NCBI GenBank assembly: GCA_964019695.1
Contig: OZ026530.1
Span: forward strand, 32,718,690 to 32,782,689
Origin: Loripinus fragilis
Taxonomy: Eukaryota > Mollusca > Bivalvia > Lucinida > Lucinidae
Direction: 5' to 3'
Length of the DNA stretch: 64,000 bases
The position numbers were made by a program, and so were the translations under genes. Position 1 is the first letter of the stretch. Every line of letters begins with the position of its first letter. The notes under the pieces are model-generated. The model saw nothing but the letters and a program-made list of their open reading frames with translations. It made no database searches and was not told the DNA's origin. Shown here piece after piece: positions 22,110 to 32,965 of the stretch.

Positions 22110-24021
22110 TTTAAGCTAAAAAATCAGAAAATGAACTCATATCTTAAGGTATGATGTAGTTTTAAAAAGGAAAGATAACCACTGAGTATTCAATATCATT
22201 GTTAAGTGCATACTTCTCTTTCCTTGTTTTTTATCACTTAAATTGATGTATTATATGATAAGTTATAACATTTCTTCCTGCAATCTCTTTTGTATTGCAT
22301 CTTATTGTCTACATAGTAAAGAGAAAACATGACAAATAGTCATGTCTAAAACCAGAGCCTTGATATTAAGTATGTAGCATAATCTAGTAGAAATCTACCA
22401 AATTTGTTAAAATTATGCCCCTGAGGCCAAAAAGGCCAATGCAAAACATGTGGCCCCTTGGACAGGGCAGATACGCACATAATTGTATTAAAAGATTCTG
22501 CCACCCTATGGGATTTACGCCTTATGCTGGTCCATAAAAAGATTGTTTTTACCAACGTGTGAATTAGGAGCTCACAGCAGAACTTCAAAACCAAACTGTA
22601 CTTCTGTACATAGACACCGGCAGATTTTGATTTAACCCATGGGCCTCAACGCGAGAACATAATACATTTTTGGAAACTATAATTCAATGGTCACTTGGTG
22701 GATGAATTTTTGTCGAAAAAGAATTTGGCGTGCATGTGCAGTGCATGTTAAAAATAAATAGGGTTTTGTATACTAGCGAAAGTTTTAAGCAAAATACGAG
22801 GGGAAAACGAAGGAAAGTTGGAGATCTTATTTGCGATCATGATTTGGCAAATTTGGTACCAACTTATTTTTGATTAAAATATATTATGCGATCACTGTTT
22901 GCACGACCTACACCTAAGCAGTTGGAAAATGATGAAAAATAGAGAAATTGTAATCTTTCAAAAATGGGACTTTTTTCGATTTTTCTTTATACTTTTACTA
23001 TAAATTGTGTCACTACAGGAGCAGGAAAAAACCTAATGAGTATATGTGTTGCTTTATTTGTACAGAACAATGTATAAAAATTGTTTCGTCGCCCAAAATT
23101 AGTGGCATGATTAGTTCTGTATTCAAGAAAATTATTCCTGATAACACTGCCCCTATTTTTCAAGAAGTGGATGGGGTAACTCAACCTCTCATATTTTGTC
23201 GATGGGATAAGAACTTCTCATAGTATCACGGTAACCATCACAAAATTGATTGAATTCTTCTCTCAAGATATTTTTACTTTTTTGATTGCCACTGTTTTCA
23301 ATTGAAATGAACCAGAACGTCAACTCATAGCTATCTAATTTTGCCCATGGGAAGATTTTGAGTGTTATTTTCCCTTTGTTCTGGTCTACAAAATTTCTTT
23401 TGATTTCAATACAAAGAGCATAAGGTGTGCATGAGAAAAATACCAGCATTAGGCATTTTAAACTACTGATGGTTATATAGTTTCAAAATATGTGCATTGT
23501 GACTTGCGATTTTTAGATGAACAAATATACGCATTGCATTGCTTTCGAAACTGTTGTGGTACTGCTGTTCAGATATTTAGTTATTAGGAACATCCAACTG
23601 AATCATCAACTGTATTATCACTGAACAAGATTCTGGCCTACCACATGGTACAAATTTATCTAATTTCATGAAATTATTCTTTATGTTCTGCACTTTTTTT
23701 AAAAGGTAAAAAGTTATATTTTCAACTGAAATTTTGCGCTTTTACAGTATACAAACAGTACATGTATTCACAATTATAGTTTTGTGTTTGCATCATAACA
23801 TTCTCATGAAATTTGTGCTATAACATAGAAGAAAGATATCTCTTTATAATGATACCAAACATGATAGGGTTTGTAAATAAATCGATCACTGTGATGACCA
23901 TGCTACGAACTTTCCAAATGCCCCTAGTATTTTAGACCATAACCATTTCGATATAGAACATCCAATATGGCAACGCCTGACATGCAATAGATTTATGTGT
24001 CGTTATCTGTTGATTCAATGT

Positions 24022-24027
24022 TTTATT
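24022..24027 (-). promoter_or_regulatory. Poly(A) signal of the minus-strand chitin synthase gene
   Basis: AATAAA on the minus strand (tttatt on +), 74 bp downstream of the TAG in exon D. Position and sequence suit cleavage of a short 3' UTR near 24000. Confidence 0.5.
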
Positions 24028-24100
24028 CTCTAGTTTCAGTCAACTATTCCAATACATTTTACAGTTCAGTTGACTTCCTTTCGGATCAATTAATGCACCT

Positions 24101-24227
24101 CTAAACTACAATGACGCAGTCACTAGTTTCTTTTCGAATTAGAGGTTCTCTTTCTGAATTTGCCTCTTCGACATCCTGTGGTGCTTCTCCTTCCCCACAT
24201 TCAATACTTGCTAAACCCATTTGGTGA
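24101..24227 (-). CDS. CHS: Chitin synthase, terminal exon D (cytoplasmic C-terminus)
   Basis: Minus-strand exon after the acceptor ctttgtatttcag. It has 127 nt, made of 1 nt, 41 codons and a TAG. The codon split with exon C gives Ser (AG|T). The tail is acidic and hydrophilic: HQMGLASIECGEGEAPQDVE, then an ANSEREPLIRKE-like stretch, ending in DCVIVV, a possible C-terminal PDZ-binding peptide. Phase and acceptor fit exon C, and a poly(A) signal lies 74 bp past the stop. This tail has no strong family signature, so its assignment to the chitin synthase gene rests on strand, phase and position. A small missed exon inside the 12.5-kb intron, or a different gene, cannot be excluded. Confidence 0.6.
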
Positions 24228-24674
24228 CTGAAATACAAAGTAAAATCTGAGCCAATTAATGAGATTTTGATACTTATAGCATAGAAGAAGTCTCCTTCAG
24301 CCTTTGTCATTATGATTGATTTTCTCATTCATATTGGTACGATATTCATGGGTTTATTTATTTTATGTTGAAGGGGTAACACTATAAAGCTTCTAAAGGA
24401 CTTTCAGTGATAAGGCAGACTTTTTCTAGCACACCAAATCGAGATTTCCGCTGTTTTTACCCATATGAGATTCTATCTCACACACCCGTACCAGCCCTAG
24501 GGAAAGATAAAAAACGAATAGCCACACGTCGTCATCGCGTTGATTCGTGACGTCATTGTAATGATAAAATGACGTCAATATGTCGCATCTCAGCGAAATC
24601 AGGATTTTTTGGAAGATGTTTCATGTCTTTGTAATATAAAATGAGGTATTTAGTGGTGAGCAAGAAAAAGTATC

Positions 24675-24808
24675 CATCATGAGTGTGAGGGTGGGATAGA
24701 AAAAATCTGTCCCTCGCGATCACCGATTGTCATCACTCGGCAAGCCTCGTGATGCCAATCGGTGATCCCCAGGACGGATTTTTCTATCCCACCCTCACAC
24801 TCATGATG
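24675..24808. repeat. 130-bp palindromic element
   Basis: CATCATGAGTGTGAGGGTGG and CCACCCTCACACTCATGATG frame arms of about 58 bp that also share GGATAGAAAAA and GATCACCGATTG. The loop is CTCGGCAAGCCTCG. Confidence 0.65.
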
Positions 24809-24989
24809 AATACTTCTAATCCTTTAATGAGACGTTCAAACCGGTCATTGTTATATCATCTGTAGTTGCTACAACGAACTGGTTGTGGCTAATTTCCGCA
24901 CTGATGCTGGCGTAAAATAGCTGAAAAGGAAAAAAAATATACCTATTGAATTTATGATTTTTTTATAAGTTAGAATTTGTTTTATTTGT

Positions 24990-25250
24990 GATGACCTTGG
25001 GCGCACATATTATCAGTGACATTGCAGTTTATGGCTCTGCCAAGCAATTGGTGATTAAATTGATTGTTTGGACGCAAATCTAGACACAATTCTAGAGTTT
25101 TGCCCTGATAAGTACTTTTTTCTAGTGTGACTGCTTTTTAGGGAAATCTGCATGTCAAAGGGCATAAAACGATTACCACTTTGAATTTTCTTTCTCGGTA
25201 AACTAGCAAATAATTTTTGAGGAATTTTATTACAACGTACTGGGAACGTT
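24990..25250 (-). pseudogene. Broken copy of a repeat-borne coding tail
   Basis: In minus-strand frame this reads ELCLDL...NQFNHQLLGRAIN..TDNMCAQGHHK and stop. It parallels 29638-29890, but upstream frameshifts break it. No family was recognised. The shared C-terminal protein pattern is better kept than the surrounding DNA, which suggests descent from a coding sequence carried by a repeat. Confidence 0.4.
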
Positions 25251-25279
25251 TTTGACGCATTGATACAGCACACTTATGG

Positions 25280-25850
25280 TTGCACAGATATGCCATGACT
25301 GCTGGTGCAGACCTGCAGCAGCATTTGCTGTTCACATAAACGCTACACAAATCGCCATTTGAGCCAGTATATGATATTTCGGTACTATGACGAAGGCTCA
25401 GGCGAGCTTGTGCAAATGTGTGACTCCATAGAGCCTTCAACGCCAGCACAAGATATTTTTATATTTATCGCATTGTCCATTAACTATGCCTGCGCAAATG
25501 TGCAGGCTCGCCAGAGTATTTCCTGCTGGCGTGAATATTAGCACAGAAATTGCCATTTTAGGCAGCACATGAGATTTTGTACAGTGACGAAAGCTAAGGT
25601 TAGCCTGTGCAAATGACTCATCAGAACCTTCTCTGCTTGCACAAAATGGCATTCAGTCGACATTTGAGCCACTACATGAGATTTGTGGACTGTGACAAAG
25701 GTTCAGACCAGACCAAGCAAATGTGTCTTCCTCCTATGCTCGCATAACAAGTATAGAACAGCCATTTGAGCCAGCACGTGAGGTTTTGGTTCAGTGACGA
25801 AGGCTCAATTGAGATACAAATGTGCAGATTTGCCAGAGCAATCGTTCTAA
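25280..25850. repeat. Degenerate tandem repeat, about 120-bp units
   Basis: About four units built on 'GCCATTTGAGCCAGCACATGAGATTTxGGTACAGTGACGAAGGCTCAG' then 'GCAAATGTGCAGxCTCGCCAGAGCC'. Starting points lie near 25358, 25549, 25660 and 25760. A reverse-oriented unit lies at 29890-30050. The overlapping ORFs are by-products. Confidence 0.6.
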
Positions 25851-25859
25851 ACATGAATG

Positions 25860-25935
25860 ACACCCAAAAATAATGAGTATGGCAAGGAAATATCACAATC
25901 ACAAACTGCATACAAACTTGTGCCACCGCGTCGAA
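25860..25935 (+). repeat. Short fragment of dispersed repeat E (leading end)
   Basis: AATGAGTATGGCAAGGAAAT followed by ATCACAATCACAAACTGCATAC matches the start of repeat E seen beside two chitin synthase exons. Confidence 0.45.
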
Positions 25936-26319
25936 GAGACACACAGCAATCATGAGACACCAGAAGGGCAAACTTGGCAAAGCAACAAGCTCTATCTTCA
26001 GGAGGATTCCATGTTAGGGGGGTGCAATATTTGAAACATGAAGTATTTTCATGCGAGCACAGAAGGCAAGAAACACAGGTGGCACGAAGCCAAGATAGGG
26101 TGGTGTGGGCATTTTGAAAAAGATGGTGCAATTTGGTGCATTCTAGAGCGCATTTCAGCGTTCATAAATTTGCTATTTTTGATGTTATTTTTTTTTTAAA
26201 AAAAATGTTGCCGTTGCCGACACGACTCAAAAAAGAATCATTAATGTGATTTAATGGTTTTAAAAGCGGTCCTGACTTCAGCAGTGACTGTACTTATACC
26301 GTTCTTGCTTAAAGAACAA

Positions 26320-26385
26320 ATGTTCCAGCAGGATTTGAACTTAGGACCTCTTGGCTGTCGGCCTGACGCGCTACCAGCACATTTT
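26320..26385 (-). repeat. tRNA-like sequence, probably a SINE head
   Basis: On the minus strand TGTGCTGGTAGCGCGTCAGG (box A region) and AGTTCAAATCCTGCTGG (box B region). Acceptor arms do not pair well. Confidence 0.35.
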
Positions 26386-26905
26386 TACTACAATATAACT
26401 ATATTTAATTTATTATATATTAATTCAGCGCTGTCGTATTAACTTTGGCACACTTTCACACAACGAAAATAATTTCAATATATACTCAGGGCCTAAGCAA
26501 CGAGTTTTGAGTTTAATAGCACAGAATGTATGAACGCAAGCACCCTAGGTGGCAAGCGCAGGTAGTGGGTGTGGAGCATGTTCCCCAGGAAAAATGTTGA
26601 AAAATCTGTGCATTTGGAGACTTCTGGCACATTTTTATGCAGTTTATTTCTTATTTAAAAAACACCATTTTTCAACAGGTAAAGTCGTAAAATTTTGAAA
26701 TGAACGAGTTAATGAACAACTATGTCATTCTTCAACTCCCAAATCGTTTTCTAAACGAACTTGAAGACTAGTTCACGATTGCATGAGGTGCATGATTGAA
26801 AAGCTGTTTTGTGAAAATGCGAAGAACATAATAGTTATTATTTGCCTCTCTGTATAGACTGATCCTTCGTTTTCCGCTATATGATCACTCTAATTCCAAA
26901 ATATA

Positions 26906-27530
26906 CACTGCTCAAAATATTTAAAGGAGCACTGCGTGTTTTGTCATGGATGAGAATACAAATGCACGCATAGCCCAACTCATAGCAAAAGTTTGATTAA
27001 TAAGGCAAAAACGTGTTTGTTCTGTATTAGTTTGGATACCAACCAAGGATGATTATTCTTGGTGAAAAAGAAGTAATCCTTTTCCAGAAATCTCCTCGGA
27101 ACGATTAATGTTAAAATGAAAATTTGTTAAAAATACCCCATTTTTAAAACCAACTTAAAAAAAACGATTTTTTCTGTCAAACACCATAACACCGTCATTT
27201 TTATACATTCAATAGCCTTTTAATATTTCTGAAATCAGTAGGATACGCTATTAAAAAATCCAAATATTGTACAGAGTTCCAGAAAAAATCGACATTTTCG
27301 GGAAAAATAAAATTTACAAAATTTGAGCCATGATCTTGAGCAGCAATTTGTTTTTGTCAAAAACGTTTGTGATCCAATACTTTGACTCTCTTCGCAAAGA
27401 TATCAAAAGAAACTTGGTTTCTACCTTATTTTCCAGTGAAATGTATGGTTTGTACCTGTATATAGGACAGAGGTTAATATCATCACCTATGGAAAATTAT
27501 CACGTGTTCCTTTAAATATTTTGAGCAGTG
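26906..27530. mobile_element. Tc1/mariner-like non-autonomous element
   Basis: TIRs CACTGCTCAAAATATTTAAA and TTTAAATATTTTGAGCAGTG are exact, then GGAGCAC against GTGTTCC, with TA on both sides as expected for the superfamily target duplication. 625 bp, no transposase. Confidence 0.75.
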
Positions 27531-27657
27531 TAGTATATATAATCTCTCAAAATCTCTATTTATTTCCTGTAGCTACACACCCAAAATAATAAGTTTTTTG
27601 GCCAAATTGGAAAATAGACAGAAACACTATCAAAGTGTCTGAGGCCCTTCCGTGTCA

Positions 27658-29548
27658 TGAGACATAGACATAGACATAGGAGATTTATTTTACGTCGAAT
27701 ATACATATAACAAGTAACATAAGCCCTGTAGGGCTTTTACTTCGACAAACAAATTTAAAGAGAATAAATGTAGAGTATATCACAGAGCATGCACAGTAGT
27801 ATTATAAACAGGTATATACATTGTAAGACTGAAAATAAACTTGGGTTATAAAACAAAATTATTTAAAAAGTTAGATCTCTATAAAAAGGTTAAATAGGGG
27901 ATTAAGAGATTGGTATACTAGAGTATATTCAGAGCAGACGGTAAAAGCAAGTAGCTCTTAATGCAATTAGCACTCATAGGGTAACATAAATTCTTCCCTT
28001 AAAGAATCAAGGGAAGAAAACAGTGAGGCAGAGTTTAAGTTGCAAAGTAATCACATCCTGTGACATGTAGGTGCCCTAAAGGCGAAAAAAGGCGAAAAAT
28101 AAAAGCAAGACTTAACTGAATGAGGTAGTCTTGACAGCGAAAATTTCTAAGGCACAAGTGTATAAAAGGATGGGATAATAGAATTGAGCCGTGGTATGTG
28201 ATTTCCAACAATGTGGCCTTCTGACACGCGCAGACCCAGACGAGCCCGCACGGCCCCCCCAGGCACAGAAAATCCCAAACGACGCCCAGTCAGTAGCCCA
28301 ATAGTCATAGAACATTCAAGCGACAAGCAAAGGCTCTGACCAGACTGCGCGTATGCGCAAGCTGATCTAAGGCTTTGCTGGTCGCACATACCACATTGTC
28401 GGAAATCTCATGCACTGGCTCAGATAACATTTATCGTAAAAAGCAAAAAGCATATAACAGCAAAGCGAAGCAAAGCAAATCAAAAGCAGAAAGCAAAAAA
28501 CAAAACTAGGCACAACACAGAGGGCATCCACATCCGAGGCCATCCTATCTCTGGAACAGCCCTCAGAACTGCTGGTAAGATCCTGCCACCCGCAAGTTGT
28601 TAGACGGTTTCAGATCTGGGGAGCCTCGGACCTGAATGACCTCAGACCATACCTTGTGGTGTTTTCTCTTGGAATGTCAGCCTTTCTCTCATCTCTGAAA
28701 TTATAAGGAGAAGTCTTAATGCTAATCATGTCTTGGATATATTCAGGTGAGAGTTTATTTACTATTTTGAACACCTCACATGCCATCAGCTTAAGCCTTT
28801 TGACATGGAGGGGCTCAGTTTTAGTTTGGCTGAGTAATTTCCTGAGAGATGAGGAGTAGTCATTGTTTATAAATCTCAACGCTCTCTCCTGAACCTTCTC
28901 CAGTTTGTTTGTACTGGCCGTCCTACAAAAGTGCCAAGCTAAGGGGCAATAACTAAAATTTGATGATGTAAAAGAGTTATATATGACCAATTTCCCCTGT
29001 TTAGTTTAAAATCTACCAAGTCTTTTTAAAACAGCTAATTGTTTTGAAGCCTTTTTACAGATTTCAGTCACATGGTCATCAAATTTCAACATAAAATCAA
29101 TGTTTATACCCAACAAACTAACATTATTCTCACATTTAATGTCAGTTTCGCCAATCCTGAATGTTTCAATATTGTCGTAAGTTTTCTTTCCAATACATAT
29201 GGCTTGAAACTTATCCGGATTTGCCTTCATGGAATTTTCTTCAAACCAGGAAATTAGGTTCAGACTATCTGATTCTAAGACAGATTTTAAAAAGTTAAAA
29301 TCTTTATGAATAAAAGAGACTGTATTGACATCAGCATAGTTGTAAATGGTTGACCTTAAAACAAAGTAAAATATATCAATCAAGAAAATGTTAAAAAGTA
29401 AGGGACCCAAAATGGATCCCTGGGGTACTCCTTTGAATAGTTTCTCCCAGGTACTGGTGAAGGTACCTAGTCTAACCTGCTGAGACCTATCACTGAGGTA
29501 ACTCTCAGAGAACAGGGCTTGTTCTGGCGAGTCTCTGGTGAGTCTGCA
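27658..29548 (-). mobile_element. 5'-truncated CR1/Jockey-type LINE, inactivated
   Basis: The minus strand encodes the C-terminal half of a non-LTR reverse transcriptase. QGSILGPLLFNIFL (RT block) is followed by YADV where the catalytic YADD is expected. Then come SLLGI, the thumb, and a C-terminal stretch RYGLRSF..EAPQI. One frame runs through an in-frame TAA at 29006-29008; two Trp codons after EAPQI are now stops and a frameshift follows. The coding part ends near 28509. The 3' UTR includes AAGTAAAAGCCCTACAGGGC and ends in a TATGTC repeat near 27660, as CR1-type elements do. MITE B copy 3 interrupts the 3' UTR. The 5' break is near 29540, inside another repeat. Confidence 0.75.
28185..28425. 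mobile_element. MITE family B, copy 3 (nested in the LINE 3' UTR)
   Basis: TTGAGCCGTGGTATGTGATT...CCAACAATGTGG at one end and CCACATTGTCGGAAATCTCA...GGCTCAGATAA at the other. Interior CAAAGGCTCTGACCAGACTG and GCGTATGCGC. Confidence 0.6.
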
Positions 29549-29637
29549 CATTTGCTTGCGCCTTCATCAGTGTACAAAAACCACAACATCTATACCAACT
29601 CACTATATGATTTCTTTATAAGCTTGTATTTATTTTA

Positions 29638-29890
29638 TTTTTGATGACGCTGGGCGCACAGACTGTCAGTAATACTGAAGTTAACGGCTCTACCATGCAT
29701 TTGGTGATTAAATTCATGGTTTGACTGACAAATCGGACAAAGTTGTGGAGTTTGACAGTGATAGGTGTTATTTTCTATTGTGACTGCCTGTCTAATTTGA
29801 GGGAATTCTGCTAAATGCAGCTGCAGCTTTATTATTATATTCCCATGATATAACTTCCCAAAACGATTTCTACTCTCTGTTCTTTTCTTG
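29638..29890 (-). pseudogene. Repeat-borne coding tail of unknown family
   Basis: Open minus-strand frame whose last 80 residues include RNRFGKLYHGN, a Cys-rich C-x5-C-x2-C patch, FNHQMHGRAVN, and the end TDSLCAQRHQK and stop. It matches the broken copy at 24990-25250. The N-terminal part of the open frame runs into the 120-bp tandem repeat family and is not trusted. A decayed transposon or captured exon are both possible. Confidence 0.4.
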
Positions 29891-30394
29891 GCAGCAAAGG
29901 CTCTGGCGAGTCTGCACATTTGCACAAACTCGCCTGAGCCTTCGTCACAGTACCAAAATATCATGTGCTGGATCAAATGGCGATTTGTGTACCATTTATG
30001 TGAACAGCGAATGCTGTGGTGAGTCTGCACCAGCAAGCACGGCACACTGTGCAACCATCATTGTGTTTAGGAAAATTGCGCATAGTGCGTTGCTTTAAAA
30101 TTCTTCAATAAAGCATTTACTAGTTTACAAAGAAAAAAAGCAAAGTAATCGTTTTTTTGGATTTTATTCTATAGGAATATGATAACAGCTGCGCCTAGTC
30201 ATGCAAATTTCATTTCCCTCAATTTAGGCAGATATTCATTGAAAATATTAACCTGATCCTGGCCTTTTTCATTAACATAATTTTCCCAGCCGTATATCTT
30301 CGTTGTTCATCGTATGTTCTAATACGGAAATGCACGTGATACTTTATAGCACAGTACATGTATATACAGCTATAATGATCCATTGCCTACAAGT

Positions 30395-30500
30395 TACCTG
30401 AGTGGCTCAGTGTGTAGAACACGTGAATATATCTCATTTATATTTTTAGGCTCTGCATTGTAAGTTCGAATCCCATAGGCGACAATTATTATTGTAACTT
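30395..30500 (+). repeat. tRNA-like sequence, probable SINE head
   Basis: GAGTGGCTCAGTGTGTAGAA (box A region) and AAGTTCGAATCCCATAG (box B) are spaced wider than in a tRNA, with an AT-rich insert; a T-rich run follows. Confidence 0.4.
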
Positions 30501-30649
30501 TTTTCTCTCTTTTTTCTCTCCTTTTGCAATATCGTTTCTCCATTTTATTCAATTTGATCTGTTAGGTGACAACAACATTCTCACGCCGGATCCATAACAC
30601 TGTACTGTACTTTAACCCTCGAATGTCACCGAGTCGTCAGATTTTAAGA

Positions 30650-30874
30650 TATGAGCTTGACATGAGACAGCCTACAATGTGGCATTTTGACACGAATAGA
30701 CACATGTGAGTCTGTGGAGCCTCCTTTTAAGAATAGAAACTCTAAATGTTGTTCATCAGAAGCTTACGAGGCAGACTAGCAAAAGCTCTGATCAAATTGT
30801 GCGTATGCGCGGGCTGGTCTGAGCCGTTGCAAGTCGCACATACCACATTGTTGGAAATCTCATGTTACTCATAT
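30650..30874. mobile_element. MITE family B, copy 4
   Basis: TATGAGCTTGACATGAGACA and CATGTTACTCATATA ends, with CACATTGTTGGAAATCTCAT. Interior AGCCTCCTTTTAAGAATAGA and GCGTATGCGCGGGCTGGTCT. Confidence 0.6.
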
Positions 30875-31089
30875 AAGGACCTCCTTGATGCTCTTTAAAG
30901 AAATGCTACGACAAGCTATAACTGGTTTATTTTGCTGTGGAGCCAAGAGAAGGGATGTTTGTTTGTTTTTAAGACATATTCGCAAATTAAATTCTAACTC
31001 CCTGCATCAAGAAGTTATCAATTATTACATTTTTAAAGAATACGTGATTTTACACATTCTTGTTTTAAAGTGTATTTCTTTAACAAAAT

Positions 31090-31170
31090 AAAAATGAAAT
31101 TAAAAAGTGGGTTAGTCAGGATTAGAACCCATAATTTACTTATTTGGAGTTATGTTGACTAACCACACGA
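31090..31170 (-). repeat. tRNA-like sequence
   Basis: On the minus strand GTCGTGTGGTTAGTCAACAT and ATGGGTTCTAATCCTGACTA resemble tRNA A and B boxes. No clean acceptor stem and no obvious terminator. Confidence 0.3.
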
Positions 31171-31439
31171 CCAAAAAACCTGATTTTAAATAAGACTTTT
31201 CAAAAGAAAGTCGATCTTATATATCTCTTGATAAAGCTAATACCTCGCATGAAAATCACTGTTCTTTTAGAAAAATCGACCATATAACTCTACTATATAC
31301 CAAATAACCCCCCTTTTTACAGAGAAGAAAAGCATTTATCCCTTACTAGAGAGAGGTATAGGGAGAGGGGAACTCATTGATCACCCCTCTTTTTTTTTCT
31401 CTCTCTAAAAAGGTGAAAAAAAACGTTTGTCGTTATTCC

Positions 31440-31930
31440 ATTCCTAAATGTCGTCTGTCGGCGGTGGTTATGCAACTATCATCACCTCAGCTCAGCCATT
31501 TATTCACTGAGACAAAGAGAACCTAATGATGATGCCGGAGACAACGGTTTGCCAGCCTGGGCGGGTGTTCCCACTGATGAGTTCTGTAGGTCAGATGACT
31601 TTTTTACCTCCCCCATTGTGTTTTTCCACACTCTCACTTTCTTTTACACACAACTCGCCAGCCAGCCAACATAATATGATGGCAAAACAAAATCTCTCTC
31701 TCTTTCTCTCTCTAAAAAAATGAACAAATGAAAAAAATCATCGGTCATGGTGCCGGTTCCTAATTGTCGTCTGTCGCAAGTCATTCTCTGTCTGTCGTCT
31801 CCCCAGCTCAGCCCTTTATTCAGGGGGAGACGAAGAGAACCAAACTATGTCCGAGATGGCAGGTAGCCAGGTGGGGCTGTTGTCTGCACTGATGAGTTCC
31901 TGACGTAGGGTGACCTTTTTTACACCCCTT
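31440..31930 (+). repeat. Tandem duplication, about 310-bp spacing
   Basis: TCCTAAATGTCGTCTGTCG, CAGCTCAGCCATTTATTCA, GAGACAAAGAGAACC and CACTGATGAGTTC recur in order from about 31757. CT-rich runs precede both copies. Confidence 0.6.
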
Positions 31931-32429
31931 ATGTTGGAAGAAAATAATATCTAACTTCAACACCCATCCTATATAACATGATAGTCATTAAAATGTGCAC
32001 AAAATAGAAGGTGCACATTTTAAATGTGTGAACACTCATTAATAAATGTGCAAATTTTGAATATAAAGGAATGAAAACTTTTTGAGTGTTTGAGTTATCG
32101 GTTAAGCAATTTGGACACCATCTAAGCAATTTGGAAGGAAAATCTGTATTTTCAACACTATTCAAAAACGAGAAAATAAACAATAAAATATGCACAAAAT
32201 ACAAGTTGTCTATCTTCAATGTGCAAACAATTATTATGAAAGTTTAAATATACTATGCACAATAAGTTTAGCAATTGTTTTGTATGGATGTACCCATCTA
32301 CATCAGATCTCAAGTTTCATATGCTGTCATGAAGATACCAGCGCCGATCATCTGACTAGAATTTTCATTAAATAAATACGGAATTACCAAAAGCAGCGAC
32401 CGTGCTAAAGTGACGTTAAATTTTAAAAG

Positions 32430-32965
32430 TAATAAGGTTGCAAAGATCAGGAATCGATACAATCAAGTACCACACCTGACCCAGGATACCAATGGGAAAG
32501 TGACAAACTCACAGAAGACACCACAAACGAGAGCCAAGAGGTCAGCCCTTTCCCAGCAGGTGACCACAAAGCACATATAAACAGACACGCACAAAACATA
32601 GCAAACACAAGACAGAACAAAAACATAAAAGATCCACAAAAGAAGTACCGCCTTGGAACGGTCAGTAAAATATTTTACTGGAGGGCCTAAACCGGTTTAA
32701 CGGCGCCAACCTCACCCTTAATTCAGATGTGGATCAAGACACATAAATGTTTGGTTTGCATGAAAGACCCCTAACTTATCAATGCACCATCTCCTAAAAC
32801 ATATAAATCAAGATATAACAAGGAGATAAAGGAAGGATAAGGACTCAACAGTAAAATAAATTAATACCGGAGCAAAAGAAATCCAACAGGTAAACCCCGG
32901 TGGGCCCGACAAACAGCCAAAGCATCAGGCCCCTACCATCTCATCAATAGATAAGTCTTTAAGTC
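32430..32965 (-). repeat. Dispersed repeat E, copy 1
   Basis: Reverse-oriented relative of the 51470-54600 units: TCGATACAATCAAGTACCAC, CCAAGAGGTCAGCCCTTTCC, CTTGGAACGGTCAGTAAAAT, GATGTGGATCAAGACACATA, ending with ACCATCTCATCAATAGATAA. Confidence 0.65.

Larger units (their letters stand above)
20664..24021. other. Intergenic region between the two convergent genes
   Basis: Contains the channel 3' UTR of unknown length, a short tandem duplication ('GATAACxCTGAxCAGACTGCTTCTG' type units at about 20715-20830 and 20870-20950), MITE A copy 4, and three hairpin elements (21551-22109). A degraded mollusc-type repeat lies at about 22370-22520. From 22600 to 24020 nothing was recognised. Confidence 0.6.
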
